Shown: positions 39,160 through 48,552 of the stretch, piece after piece
Layout of the letters: each line of letters starts with the position of its first letter
Numbering within the stretch: the first letter of the stretch is position 1
DNA from: Chloroflexota bacterium
Lineage (GTDB): Bacteria; Chloroflexota; Anaerolineae; Anaerolineales; Villigracilaceae
Direction: 5' to 3'
DNA: 57,000 nucleotides
Assembly: GCA_024434165.1 (NCBI GenBank)
Contig: QMIW01000015.1
Coordinates: 1-57,000 of the forward strand
The notes under the pieces: model-generated
Databases searched by the model: none
What the model saw: the letters and a program-made list of their open reading frames with translations, nothing else
Told to the model about the DNA's origin: nothing
Program-made: the position numbers and the translations under genes

Positions 39160-41229
39160 CTAGTATTTCGGCTCTTCCAGCAGATACAGCAGGTCTTTTC
39201 CACCGTAACTGCTGTACCGTTCGAGGTAGGGCGCAAATTGACCGTAATATGGCGGCAGGGCGAGCAGGCGCGGGTTGGCAAATACAACCGTCATGCCGCG
39301 CTGGCGCAGGTAGACGGGCGCATCTCCATTTTGCAGGGCATGAAAGTAATCGTAACTGTTGATCAAGCCGTCCATGTTGACGATGGTACGATCCTTGATC
39401 AGGTAGCCGACGTTGCCGCCGCCGGTCATGCCGATGATTTCGCCGGGGAAGGTGTTTTTTTCGATGTACGCAACCACTTCCATGTAGGGGCGGTTCGGCG
39501 AGAAACGCCCGTGCGGCATGATGTAATGGACCATCCCCCAAAGGGCGTTTGCCGAAACCCCGGCGTAGACCAGCGCTCCCGCCGTCAATGCGAAGCGCGC
39601 ATATTGGATTCGTCGAAGCGGGCGCAGGATCAGATCGAACAACAGGCTGGCTGTCAGCGTCAGCAGAATCATCTGGCTGATCCAATACCATTCCTTTGCG
39701 CCGCCGTAGGAAGTGGCGGTATAGGAGAGGATGTGGATTCCGCTCCCCGCCAGCAGGGGAATGCCGCCGAGCATGGTAACGGCTTGCAGGGCGCGTCGTT
39801 TGTTGAAGAAGACCAGGGTCCATGCGGCAAGGATGAAGGTGAACAGCACCGCGAAATACCGCTCGTCAACCTTGTCTGCGCCGGGGATGATGGGGCGGAT
39901 GTGTTCGGAGATTTTCCAGAACACTTCGGAGAAGGGCTGCCAGGTTTCGAACGCGCCCGCATCCATGCCGAAGAAGGATGCCCAACTCGATGCCGGGCGT
40001 TCATACGCCGTGCTTGCCATGCTGCCCCACCAGCGTTTGATCTGTCCGCTGACCGGGCTGGAGGTGCCGAACATGACTTGATTGAAGAGCATGTAAACCG
40101 CGAGCAATCCGCCGAGCAAGCCGTAATAAACCGCACCCTCGGAAAGCCATGTTTTCCAGTTCGCCTTGAATTGAACAAGCGGGCTTTCGGGTTGGGTCCG
40201 CTTTGGGTCGGCGAACCAGTGAGCGGCTAAGCGAGAAGCGGTAAAGAGCGCCAGGCTGATGCCGAAATCCAGAAGAAACGCCGAGCGGGGGAAGTTCCTC
40301 CCCAATCCCAGTTGAACAAACAAAATATAAACAACCGCCACGACGACCATGCTGATGGCGAGCGCAAGACCTGCCTGACGCAGTGTTTTCCAAACCGGCG
40401 CTGCGCGGGGATGCCTGTACGCGCCGAGAAAATACAGAATGGGAATTTTGACGACGAGCGCGATCAGCGCTGCTTCCACGGCGGATGAGGCGTAGGTGGT
40501 GTTGTAGGTGTTGAAGTCGGTGCGCAAAAGGACGGAGGCGGTCATCGAGACGAAGATGAGCAGAATATCGAGCGGCAAAAGAAAACGGATTGGCGACCCG
40601 CGAAAGACGATCCAAACCCCGGCGATGACGGCGAGAAAGACCAGGTCGAGCCTGCCGAACATCGCAAGCGCGGCAAACAGCGCCAGCCCCGCCAGTTGTT
40701 TTTTGGAGATTTCCCCCGTGCGCCAGCTTTCTTCAAATTGGGAGAGTTTATAAATCAACAGGACGACCGCAAACGCGGCGATGGGGGTTTCCAGCCCAAG
40801 TTCGTACACGGTTGCGTGGATGTAATCGTTGAACGACCAGAACGCCGCCGCCAGAATCGCAACGGCATGGGAAAGATGCTTCTTCACGAGCCGGTACAGC
40901 AGCAGCGCGGTTGCGGCGTGGATGACGGCGATCACCACCAGCAGGACGCGCAAAGGCAGAATCAAATCGAACCGGGCAAGCGCGAAGATCGGGATGCAAA
41001 TCAACATCCACAACGGGTGGTAACCGTTCGTCGGGTTGATGCCGTCGAAGGTGCTGCCGCGCCCTTCGGAGATGTTCTGGGCGACCTTGAAGTAGTAATA
41101 AGCGTCGTCCCGTTTGAACCAGTTGTTCGGGAAGACGTAATCATCCGCGAGCGACGCATAAATGTGGATGCCCAGGATGACGGCGACGAGAAGGACTTCA
41201 AACCATGCGATGCGTTTAATAAAATTCAT
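39160..41229 (-). CDS. Polytopic membrane protein, glycosyltransferase-like (GT-C type)
   Basis: The 689-aa product has about twelve membrane helices and an N-terminal loop with NWFKRDDAYYYFKVAQNISEG (about residues 36-56), where the two adjacent Asp resemble the metal- or acceptor-binding loop of GT-C glycosyltransferases. GYHPLWMLICIPIFALA follows. The last 150 residues form a soluble extracytoplasmic domain. GT-C enzymes use lipid-linked sugars; the exact reaction is unknown. The ATG at 41229 is used because GGAAG lies just before it. It overlaps nothing and is followed at 1 nt by the small membrane protein. Confidence 0.7.
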   Translation of the reverse strand: MNFIKRIAWFEVLLVAVILGIHIYASLADDYVFPNNWFKRDDAYYYFKVAQNISEGRGSTFDGINPTNGYHPLWMLICIPIFALARFDLILPLRVLLVVIAVIHAATALLLYRLVKKHLSHAVAILAAAFWSFNDYIHATVYELGLETPIAAFAVVLLIYKLSQFEESWRTGEISKKQLAGLALFAALAMFGRLDLVFLAVIAGVWIVFRGSPIRFLLPLDILLIFVSMTASVLLRTDFNTYNTTYASSAVEAALIALVVKIPILYFLGAYRHPRAAPVWKTLRQAGLALAISMVVVAVVYILFVQLGLGRNFPRSAFLLDFGISLALFTASRLAAHWFADPKRTQPESPLVQFKANWKTWLSEGAVYYGLLGGLLAVYMLFNQVMFGTSSPVSGQIKRWWGSMASTAYERPASSWASFFGMDAGAFETWQPFSEVFWKISEHIRPIIPGADKVDERYFAVLFTFILAAWTLVFFNKRRALQAVTMLGGIPLLAGSGIHILSYTATSYGGAKEWYWISQMILLTLTASLLFDLILRPLRRIQYARFALTAGALVYAGVSANALWGMVHYIMPHGRFSPNRPYMEVVAYIEKNTFPGEIIGMTGGGNVGYLIKDRTIVNMDGLINSYDYFHALQNGDAPVYLRQRGMTVVFANPRLLALPPYYGQFAPYLERYSSYGGKDLLYLLEEPKY

Positions 41230-41254
41230 TCTTCCGTTTTCGGCAATCGTGCCG

Positions 41255-42301
41255 TTATGATATATCGAGTGTGATCTTTCCAAAATTTTCGCCGCGCCGC
41301 AGCCGCTCCTGCGCGGCGGCGGCTTCCCTCAGCGGGAAGGTCGTATCGAGAACGGGCTGGAGTTTACCAGCAAACACCAAATCCATCACCTCGCGGAATT
41401 CGGCGATGCTGCTCATGGTGGAACCGAGGATCGAAAGGTGTTTTCCAAAAATATAACGGTTGTCAATTTCAAAGCGCGGCGTGGCGCTGTTGCCCACCGT
41501 CAGCAGCCGCCCGCCCTTTTTGAGCGCGCGCATGCTGAGCGGGAAGGTCGTGCCGACGTTATCCACCACCACATCCACACCGCGTTTTTCCGCGGCGAGG
41601 AAGACCGCCTTCGACCAATCCTCCTCTTTCGAGCGGTCAATCAAAACGTCCGCACCGAGCGCCCGGGCTTGTTCCAGTTTTTTGGAATTGGAACCGACGA
41701 CAATGACGCGCGCGCCAAGATATTTTGCCACTTGAATGGAAGCGGAATTCACGCCTCCTCCCGCGCCGACGATTGCCACCGTTTCCCCGGCTTTTACCGC
41801 CCCGCGAGCGGCGAGCGAATGCCAGACGGTCTGGTAGACCAATGCCGCCGCTGCAGCCTGATGGTACTCGAATCCATCCGGGATTTTGTGCAACTGGCGC
41901 ACCGGCAGGCTGATGTATTCGCAATATGTGCCGCGGACGGTCTCGCCGAGCAGGTGCCACGTCCGGCAGAGGTTGTCCCGCCCGCTTTTGCAGGCGTCAC
42001 ATTCCCCGCATCCCAGGTTGGCGTTGATGACGACGCGGTCGCCCGCCCTCACCCCTAGCCCCTCTCCCTCACGGAGAGGGGAATTAATTTCTACAATCTC
42101 CCCTGCGCCGTCTGCGCCGGGAATGTGCGGATATTCCAGTTTTAAACCCTGCCAGCCATGACGCACCATCACATCCATGCGGTTGAGCGCCGCGGCATGT
42201 AACCGCACCAGCGCCTCGCCGGGCTTGGGCTGCGGGGCGGGGAAATCTGTGTATTCGAGGACTTCGGGTCCGCCGTGCGTGTGAAAGAGGATTGCTTTCA
42301 T
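41255..42301 (-). CDS. Zinc-containing alcohol dehydrogenase / quinone oxidoreductase family
   Basis: The 348-aa product is an MDR-family oxidoreductase with a GroES-like N-terminal domain (residues 1-125) and a Rossmann domain (VAIVGAGGGVNSASIQVAKYLGA, about 160-182). The four structural-zinc cysteines are present at about residues 98, 101, 104 and 112 (GCGECDACKSGRDNLC). Between GEIVE and GDRVV the protein has an unusual insertion, residues 72-86 (INSPLREGEGLGVRA), encoded by a palindromic repeat (see 42046-42085). It is probably tolerated because it lies in a surface loop. The ATG at 42301 matches the family start. Confidence 0.87.
   Translation of the reverse strand: MKAILFHTHGGPEVLEYTDFPAPQPKPGEALVRLHAAALNRMDVMVRHGWQGLKLEYPHIPGADGAGEIVEINSPLREGEGLGVRAGDRVVINANLGCGECDACKSGRDNLCRTWHLLGETVRGTYCEYISLPVRQLHKIPDGFEYHQAAAAALVYQTVWHSLAARGAVKAGETVAIVGAGGGVNSASIQVAKYLGARVIVVGSNSKKLEQARALGADVLIDRSKEEDWSKAVFLAAEKRGVDVVVDNVGTTFPLSMRALKKGGRLLTVGNSATPRFEIDNRYIFGKHLSILGSTMSSIAEFREVMDLVFAGKLQPVLDTTFPLREAAAAQERLRRGENFGKITLDIS
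42046..42085. repeat. Palindromic repeat inserted in the alcohol dehydrogenase gene
   Basis: The plus strand reads CCCTCACCCCTAGCCCCTCT then CCCTCACGGAGAGGGGAATT. CCCCTCTCC (42059-42067) and GGAGAGGGG (42073-42081) form a 9-bp hairpin. The motif is a repeat familiar from many environmental bacterial genomes, where it is normally intergenic. Here it lies in-frame inside a coding region. Confidence 0.7.
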
Positions 42302-42324
42302 GGTTTGCCTGCTGTAAGACAAGC

Positions 42325-43218
42325 CTATAGACTTTTCTTGCGTGCGATCGCGGTCAGCGAGCCGTTGTCTGCGTAGATGCTGAAGCGATTGAGAAATTTG
42401 ATGAGGGCGGCGAGAAAGCTGCCAGGGTTGTTCCCAAGCCGGAACAAACGCCGAAAGAGGAACCCCAGCGTGGCGTATTGCCCCGCGCGGTTGATCTCCA
42501 GCACGTCGAAACGGTCTTCCAGAACGCGGCGGATGGTCTGCGGCGACCAGTAGAAAACATGCTCCGGCAGTTTGAATGAGACCCAGTTTTTGCCGGATGC
42601 TTTTGCAAGCGCGCTGGTTGGGTCCGGGGTGGTGATGGCAAGCACGCCGCCGGGTTTCAAGACTCGGTGAATCGCGGCGAGAAATTTCTTCGGGTCGTAT
42701 ATGTGCTCGAAGGTGTCGAAGGCGACCACAAGGTCGAAACTCTCCGGGGTGTAGTTCGCGGTTTCGATCAAGCCAAGTTGAATGCGGCCGCCCCAGGTCT
42801 TTTGCCCCATTTTGACGATGTAATCGGATGGGTCCAGCCCGTACACATCGAAGCCCATCTTTCGGGCGGCGGTGAGGAAGTAGCCCGGTCCGCAGCCGAT
42901 GTCCAATGCGCGCCCGGCGGATTGATAGGGCGCAATCTGTTTGAGGCGGCGGGTGAACGTCCTGACCCAGTTATCGCCGATCTCAAGGTATTCATCGTAG
43001 CCCTGCCCGGAAATGTTTGAGTTGTAATAGGCTTCATCCTTGTAAAGCCTGAGAATGGCTTCCTGGGTCAGGCGCGGCGAGAGGTAGTTGAGACCGCAGG
43101 AGGAACAAACGACGACGCGGTATGGAGCGAAGTCGTAGCGGGTGACGGCTTGGGCGGAGGGTCCGCACAGGGGGCAGGCGGCAGTTTCGAGGTCAAGGTT
43201 TGAGGCGGTGTTTGTCAT
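42325..43218 (-). CDS. Class I SAM-dependent methyltransferase with N-terminal zinc ribbon
   Basis: The 297-aa product starts with a zinc ribbon (CPLC about residue 14, CSSC about 38) and a SPRLT stretch, then has the SAM-binding Rossmann motif ALDIGCGPGYFLTAARKMG (about 104-122). VVAFDTFEHIYDPKKFLAAIHRVLKPGG (about 165-192) supplies motif II-III. This is the C-methyltransferase-type layout often found in polysaccharide or lipid gene clusters. The ATG at 43218 overlaps the glycosyltransferase stop by 4 nt; a much longer frame through the glycosyltransferase gene is not used. Confidence 0.88.
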   Translation of the reverse strand: MTNTASNLDLETAACPLCGPSAQAVTRYDFAPYRVVVCSSCGLNYLSPRLTQEAILRLYKDEAYYNSNISGQGYDEYLEIGDNWVRTFTRRLKQIAPYQSAGRALDIGCGPGYFLTAARKMGFDVYGLDPSDYIVKMGQKTWGGRIQLGLIETANYTPESFDLVVAFDTFEHIYDPKKFLAAIHRVLKPGGVLAITTPDPTSALAKASGKNWVSFKLPEHVFYWSPQTIRRVLEDRFDVLEINRAGQYATLGFLFRRLFRLGNNPGSFLAALIKFLNRFSIYADNGSLTAIARKKSL

Positions 43219-44237
43219 TTGCGTAGAATCCCTGCGAGGTCGCCGCGATCCTTTCGGGCGAATGCGTTGAGCAGGCTTTTGTTCAGTTGGATTAATGCGA
43301 TCACGAGCATCAGCGCGCCGCCGGCGGCAAGCAGGCGGTCGCGCAGGGGGAGCGGGAGAAATTGCAGGAAGATGATGTGAGCGATGCGGTTGAACGGCGG
43401 CTGGAGGATGACCGGCGTAAGGATTTTGGCGAAGCCGATGCCTGCCAGAAATACGCCAAGCACGAAGATCACCATCCAGAATTGCGTGCCGAAACTCGGC
43501 TCGAGCCATCTCCAAAAACTGGCGCGGAAGTAAATGGCGAGCGTATCCCAAAAGGTTCCGAAAAGATGGCGCGGCTTCATCCGCCCCAGCCCGCCGCTGC
43601 GGCGGTAGGCGACCTCCACCGGATGCTCGACGATCTTGTAGCCGAAGCGGGAGGCGGCGACCAGCAGTTCGATATCGAAGGCGAAACGGCTCACGCTGAG
43701 GCGCGGAATGGCATCTTCGAGCACTTCGCGTTTGAAAAGTTTGATGCCGGTCTGTGTATCGGTGATGTTCAACCCAAACAGAAAACCGATGGTCTTGCGA
43801 TAGAGCGCGCTCATCACCTGACGAGGAAGCGGAAAGCGGTTGGCAGACGGGTCTTTCACGCCGGCAACGACATCCGCCTTCGTTTTCCTCATGACGGCGA
43901 GCAATTTTACTACGTGGTGGGGGGCGATCTCCAAATCGGCATCCAGAAAGGCGATGACCTCGCCGCGCGCATGTTCGAACCCGCGAAAAAGGGATGCGCC
44001 CTTGCCGACGTTGGTCTTGAGCCGCACCGGTTTGATGTTTCGGTGAACGCGCGCGGCGCGTTTGCATTCGGAAAACGTGTCATCGGCGCTTCCGTCGTCC
44101 ACGACGATGATCTCGAAAGCCTGCTTTTTGAGCGAATCGCAAATGACCAGCAGATTCTCATAGATGTGGGAACCTTCGTTGTAAGCCGGTACGATCACGG
44201 AAAGACGGACGTTCTTTTTCGAGTTTGTTTTGGACAT
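43215..44237 (-). CDS. Glycosyltransferase family 2 (dolichyl-phosphate-sugar-synthase-like) membrane protein
   Basis: The 340-aa product has the GT-A motifs LSVIVPAYNEGSHIYENL (about residues 12-29), IIVVDDGSADDTF (about 43) and the DXD loop AFLDADLEIAP (about 86-96). A NITDTQTGIKLFKREVLED block (about 157) is typical of polyprenyl-phosphate glucosyl/mannosyltransferases. Two C-terminal membrane helices (about 255-280 and 300-322) anchor it. It would load a sugar on a lipid carrier for GT-C enzymes such as the neighbouring membrane proteins. The ATG at 44237 is chosen; a TTG at 44258 is possible. Confidence 0.9.
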   Translation of the reverse strand: MSKTNSKKNVRLSVIVPAYNEGSHIYENLLVICDSLKKQAFEIIVVDDGSADDTFSECKRAARVHRNIKPVRLKTNVGKGASLFRGFEHARGEVIAFLDADLEIAPHHVVKLLAVMRKTKADVVAGVKDPSANRFPLPRQVMSALYRKTIGFLFGLNITDTQTGIKLFKREVLEDAIPRLSVSRFAFDIELLVAASRFGYKIVEHPVEVAYRRSGGLGRMKPRHLFGTFWDTLAIYFRASFWRWLEPSFGTQFWMVIFVLGVFLAGIGFAKILTPVILQPPFNRIAHIIFLQFLPLPLRDRLLAAGGALMLVIALIQLNKSLLNAFARKDRGDLAGILRK

Positions 44238-44263
44238 TCGGGATTCTGCAGGCGGCAATGCGG

Positions 44264-47164
44264 TCAGGGCGCGACGATGAAGTGGATTGTGTTGGATCTC
44301 ACCGGCGTGCGTCCGAACGCATCCACCAGGGACCGGTTGCCGGCTTCGACGTAACAGCGGTACGTGCCCGGCTCGAGATTGGGTTCCAGTTCGCCCCGGG
44401 ATTGTTCCTGCCTGAGGGGATAAAACTGGGGGCGCACCGGCTGGTAGTTGTTATCCGAGGGGATGAAATCTGGATTGCTCGTGAAGATCACCGAGTCAAT
44501 GAAGAGCGCCATGAATTTGGTCGGGTCGTCCAGGTAAGGGCGATGAAGTTCCATTGTGTGGAAACCGGTTGTAACCTCGAACGGACCGATTCGCTCCCAG
44601 TTCCATTGGTTGAGTTTATCTTCGCCAATGGAGGCGAAGATATAGGCGTTGTTCTCGATCATAATCCGGGCGGGGGAGTTATCCACCACGCGCTTGTAAT
44701 ACCGCACCCAAACATACAATGGACTTTCCTCCATGACCTCGAAAATATAGAGGACCGGGCTGCTCCCGAAGTTATCCATGAGAAATCCGTCTCCCGTCCA
44801 GTTTATGGCGTAAACGGTTTCCACCTGCCAGCCGGGAGCGGCCGGGAAGGTCTCCGCTTCGACCCAGGCGTGGTTGACCTGTTGGATTTCGCACTTCAAG
44901 GCGAGCCTGCTGGCGGTTCCGCTGGATAATTGCCAGGCAAGGTTTCCTTCGGGGGTGAATTCAAGGGTGAGGTGGGCGCTGATACATTCCGGGGCGGCGA
45001 GCGCTTCCGCGTCAATATCCACGCGGTCGAAATAATCGCCTTTGATCCATTTGGCTTGCGGGTAGCACGATTCCAGGGCTTTTGCAAGATCGTCGCGTTC
45101 CTGGCGGCTGTTCCAACTGATCTTATCCAGGATGATGGAACGATTCGGACGGGGGCTGAGGTCCGGCAGGGTGGGGAGGACGTTTTCCAACGCCACCGTC
45201 TGGTACGACTCCTTGATTTGATGCGGCGGCAGTTTTCCCAGCATGTATAGTTCGATCATCTGGTATTCGTTGTTGAGCGGTTCGTTGTAGTTCGGCACGG
45301 ATGCCAGCACAAGCAGGGTTTCGGAATCCGCCGCGCCTGCTGCAAGTTCCGCCACTTCGCGTCTCACGCGCCGGTCGCCGGCGTCGTCCACTTCGTTGAA
45401 GTAAATGTACAGGTTGAAAAGCGGAATCCAGACCAGCACGACGAACATCACGCTGGCGGCAAGCGGCTGGAGTCCGCTGCCCAGGGCGCGCAGGCTTTCA
45501 CGCGCGAAAATGTACATGCCCATCGCAGCCAGGATGTATATCGCAGGAAGCGCGGGATAATACACGCGCCCGAATGGCGAGTGCGCCAGAATCGGGACGG
45601 GAAAGATAAAGAGGAGCGCCCAGATCAACGTCCACGAAGCGAGGCGGGAACGCATGTTTGCCAGCGCCGCCGTCACCCCGAAAGTCAACCAGGGAAGCAG
45701 GAAGGCGTTCAGCAGCGGTCCATGGCGGTTGTAGAGAAAGTCCTGAAAGGTCATGCCGTACCAGCTGAACAACACCTCGGAGAAATAATCCCACAGGGTA
45801 ACAAGACCGTTCTCCCAGCCTTTTTCGCCTACTTCGTAGTAACTCATCCTGCCCGTCAAATAAGGGATGAGGATGGGCGTTGCCAGCATGGATGGAACGA
45901 GCAAAGCCGCCAGGTTGCGGGAGGTATCGGCGAAACTTTCCTTTTGCCGGCGCGCTTCCAGAACGACCAGGATGAGAACAACCAAGCCAAGGGGCCAGAC
46001 GGTGTCGTACGTCAGCAAGCCAATGGCTAATGCGATGCCGGTAATGGCGTACGCCTGCCAGCGCCCGACGCGCATTGCCCAAACCAAAAGCGCCAGGGTC
46101 AACACGGTCCAAATTTTGACGTGACTCTCGACGTTCGCCAGGCGGCTGGCGCTGATGTCGAAGATGCTCGCGCTCAGAAACCACGCTGCCAGCAAAGCCA
46201 GCGGCATGGACGTGATCTGCCGGAGGAATAGATAAAAGACCAGTGTGGCTATCACGCTGAACAGCGCCACCTCAAACCGCGCGGCAAAGAGCGACGGTCC
46301 CATGAGTTTGTGGAACAGCGTTTGCATGTAAAAACTGGCAGGCAGCGCGTCGCGGTGGTACAAACCGCTTGAGTCCGGCTCGCCGCGAATGCCCAGCGAA
46401 ACGACCTCAGCCGTCCATTTGGCTTCGTCGCCTTCGATTCCATACGGGATGGTCTTCAACGCATACATGCGTCCAAAAGCCGCCAGCGCCAGCGTGAGGA
46501 CGACCAGCGCGACCTCCCAGCGTAATGGGATTGTCCGGCGTTCATCCAATGCGGGCACAAGGTCGTTCCTCGCAAACCGGCTCCACAGGAAAAATCCCAG
46601 GATGGCGATGAGATAAAGACCGACCCCGGCGGTCAATTGAATTCCGCTGGAGACCATCCACTGTGCGCTTCCAGCCAGACTTAGCAGCCCCCACAACAAA
46701 CCGGAGCGAATCCTGGCTGGCGATTTCCGAACCCCCGCAGCCGCGACGAGAATGAGCGCCGCCAGCCCAGTGAGCAGGTTGCTGGCGGTTGCCGTCTCAT
46801 GATAGAACAACCGCAGGTGGTTTCTCGTCCAATGCAAAAAGTAGAAGGGGCGGCCCGGCTGGTTCGGGTACGTGGAAAGTTTTCCCGTCAATTGAACCGG
46901 CGCAGAGAGCAGGATGAAGACCAGCAGCCCCAGCATCGCCCCTGACAGCAGAATTTCCCAACGATATTTTGCAATGAACTCGCGCGTCCTCTGTTTGAAA
47001 TCGAGCGTTGTGGAAAGAGGTTCCGCCTCCGGCTCTGACGGAGGCGGGGGCGTTTCGACTTGCGGCTCGCTCCATGCGTGATGGCGCGCCAGGATGCACA
47101 GCATCAATCCCAGCGCGAGCGCCGTTAGCGTTGGAGTCAGAGTCCACAACGGGGTGATTTCCAT
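44264..47164 (-). CDS. Large GT-C/PMT-like membrane glycosyltransferase (GT39-like)
   Basis: The 966-aa product has two N-terminal helices, then a long ArnT/PMT-like membrane region. The first extracytoplasmic loop has IPYGIEGDEAKWTAEVVSLG (about residues 252-271), with the Asp-Glu expected of the GT39/ArnT catalytic loop. A YHRDALPASFYMQTLFHKLMG segment follows. The C-terminal 350 residues form a soluble beta-rich domain with YFDRVDIDAEAL and repeated carbohydrate-module-like strands (VWVRYYKRVVDNSPARIMIE). It likely transfers a sugar from a lipid-phosphate donor outside the membrane. Substrate unknown. It lies 26 bp upstream of the GT2 gene. Confidence 0.8.
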   Translation of the reverse strand: MEITPLWTLTPTLTALALGLMLCILARHHAWSEPQVETPPPPSEPEAEPLSTTLDFKQRTREFIAKYRWEILLSGAMLGLLVFILLSAPVQLTGKLSTYPNQPGRPFYFLHWTRNHLRLFYHETATASNLLTGLAALILVAAAGVRKSPARIRSGLLWGLLSLAGSAQWMVSSGIQLTAGVGLYLIAILGFFLWSRFARNDLVPALDERRTIPLRWEVALVVLTLALAAFGRMYALKTIPYGIEGDEAKWTAEVVSLGIRGEPDSSGLYHRDALPASFYMQTLFHKLMGPSLFAARFEVALFSVIATLVFYLFLRQITSMPLALLAAWFLSASIFDISASRLANVESHVKIWTVLTLALLVWAMRVGRWQAYAITGIALAIGLLTYDTVWPLGLVVLILVVLEARRQKESFADTSRNLAALLVPSMLATPILIPYLTGRMSYYEVGEKGWENGLVTLWDYFSEVLFSWYGMTFQDFLYNRHGPLLNAFLLPWLTFGVTAALANMRSRLASWTLIWALLFIFPVPILAHSPFGRVYYPALPAIYILAAMGMYIFARESLRALGSGLQPLAASVMFVVLVWIPLFNLYIYFNEVDDAGDRRVRREVAELAAGAADSETLLVLASVPNYNEPLNNEYQMIELYMLGKLPPHQIKESYQTVALENVLPTLPDLSPRPNRSIILDKISWNSRQERDDLAKALESCYPQAKWIKGDYFDRVDIDAEALAAPECISAHLTLEFTPEGNLAWQLSSGTASRLALKCEIQQVNHAWVEAETFPAAPGWQVETVYAINWTGDGFLMDNFGSSPVLYIFEVMEESPLYVWVRYYKRVVDNSPARIMIENNAYIFASIGEDKLNQWNWERIGPFEVTTGFHTMELHRPYLDDPTKFMALFIDSVIFTSNPDFIPSDNNYQPVRPQFYPLRQEQSRGELEPNLEPGTYRCYVEAGNRSLVDAFGRTPVRSNTIHFIVAP

Positions 47165-47168
47165 TGAA

Positions 47169-48338
47169 CTACCGCAGCCCCAACTCCGACCTGGAAATGA
47201 CCAGGCGTTGGATCTCGCTGGTACCTTCGTAGATTTCGGTGATCTTTGCGTCGCGGAAGTAACGCTCGATGGGCAGTTCCTTGCTGTACCCAATGCCGCC
47301 GTGAATCTGCACCGCCTGGTGCGCCACGAACATCGAGGTTTCGGAGGCGAATAACTTTGCCATGGAGGCTTCGAGCGAATACCGCCCGCCGGTTTTTTTG
47401 GATTTTTCCTTGGCGAGCGCGGCGTTGTAGATCAACAGGCGGGATGCTTCGATGCGGGTCTTCATATCCGCGAGTTTGAAACCCGTTCCTTGAAATGCGC
47501 CAATCGGCTGTCCAAACGCCTCGCGCTGACCCGCATACTGTCTCGCCGCTTCGTAAGCCGCCTCGGCAATCCCAAGCGCTTGCGTGGCGATTCCGATGCG
47601 CCCCGCGTCCAGCACGTTCATGGCGATCTTGAAGCCTTCACCCTCTTCGCCAAGCCGGTTCTCCGCCGGAATGCGGCAATCTTCGAAGATCAATTCGCTG
47701 GTCGCCGAGGCGCGAATACCCAGCTTCGGCTCCTTTTTACCGCGAATAAGACCGGGCGTGTTCCCTTCGACCAGAAAGGCGGTAACGCCCTTTTGTTTTT
47801 TCGCCGGGTCGGTCATCATGAACACAACGAGATAATCCGCCACCGGTCCGCTGGTGACCCAGGATTTGCGCCCGTTCAAAACGTAGGAGTCGCCGTCCCG
47901 CACGGCGCGGCTGCGCATCGTCCCGGCATCCGAGCCGCTTTGAGGTTCGGTCAGCGAATACGCGCCGATGGCTTTGCCCGAGGCGATGGGCGTAATGAAT
48001 TTTTTCTTCTGTTCCTCCGTGCCGAATTTCAGAATGCCGTGACAGTACAACGAGTTATTGACCGACATGATGACACCGTGAGAGGCGTCCACTTTGCAGA
48101 TTTCCTCCAGCGCAAGGACGTATGCCAGCGTATCCATGCCTGCGCCGCCGTATTGTTCGGGGACTTCAATGCCCATGAAACCGAGTTCGCCCATCTTTTT
48201 TACGGTGGCGTTGGGAAACTCGCCGCTTTCATCGAATTCCGCCGCAATCGGGGCAATTTCCTTCCGGGCGAAATCGCGCGCCGCATCGCGCAGCATTTTA
48301 TGTTCGTCAGTGAGCGGGTAAATCGGAAGATCGGTCAT
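47169..48338 (-). CDS. Acyl-CoA dehydrogenase
   Basis: This FAD enzyme makes the first oxidation of beta-oxidation or a related catabolic step. The 389-aa product has YPLTDEHKMLRDAARDFARKE at the start, the FAD-binding AYSLTEPQSGSDAGTMRSRA (about residues 132-151) and VQIHGGIGYSKELPIERYFR (about 348-367). The C-terminal IYEGTSEIQRLVISR carries the catalytic Glu region. GGAGAG lies before its ATG. It is divergent from the polyamine ABC operon; the AT-rich gap between them (48339-48552) holds the operon promoter. Confidence 0.95.
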   Translation of the reverse strand: MTDLPIYPLTDEHKMLRDAARDFARKEIAPIAAEFDESGEFPNATVKKMGELGFMGIEVPEQYGGAGMDTLAYVLALEEICKVDASHGVIMSVNNSLYCHGILKFGTEEQKKKFITPIASGKAIGAYSLTEPQSGSDAGTMRSRAVRDGDSYVLNGRKSWVTSGPVADYLVVFMMTDPAKKQKGVTAFLVEGNTPGLIRGKKEPKLGIRASATSELIFEDCRIPAENRLGEEGEGFKIAMNVLDAGRIGIATQALGIAEAAYEAARQYAGQREAFGQPIGAFQGTGFKLADMKTRIEASRLLIYNAALAKEKSKKTGGRYSLEASMAKLFASETSMFVAHQAVQIHGGIGYSKELPIERYFRDAKITEIYEGTSEIQRLVISRSELGLR

Positions 48339-48399
48339 CGAATTCTCTCCAGGGAATGTTTCCCAAATTATACCCTTTGTATTATTCGGAAATAACCGA

Positions 48400-48427
48400 T
48401 TGACTATTAATCTGGCTCTTATATAAT
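48400..48427 (+). promoter_or_regulatory. Promoter of the polyamine-type ABC operon
   Basis: TTGACT (48400-48405) and TATAAT (48422-48427) are spaced by 16 bp. Transcription would begin near 48434, leaving a 118-nt leader. The leader holds a GGAGG-like sequence at 48471-48475 without an open frame that I can support. No riboswitch class was recognised in it. Confidence 0.75.
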
Positions 48428-48552
48428 AGGAAGTGTTTTACATCACACAAAACTTGTCCAGATAAATAAAGGAGGTCGCCGGAAGATAACAGCCTGACCG
48501 TTTACCGTTCGAATGTACTTGCACGGCTACAACTCAATAAAAGGAGAGAGAT

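Noticed and set aside
38767-40230. 487-codon open frame on the plus strand
   Set aside because: It is antisense to clearly coding membrane-protein genes, has no ribosome binding site and no family motifs; long shadow frames are common in GC-rich DNA.
42325-44067. 580-aa methyltransferase with a long N-terminal extension
   Set aside because: The extension lies in another frame over the GT2 gene and reads as low-complexity Arg/Pro sequence; the methyltransferase starts at 43218.
48434-48552. Riboswitch or upstream peptide in the potD leader
   Set aside because: A GGAGG-like sequence occurs, but no open frame follows it and no aptamer core was recognised.
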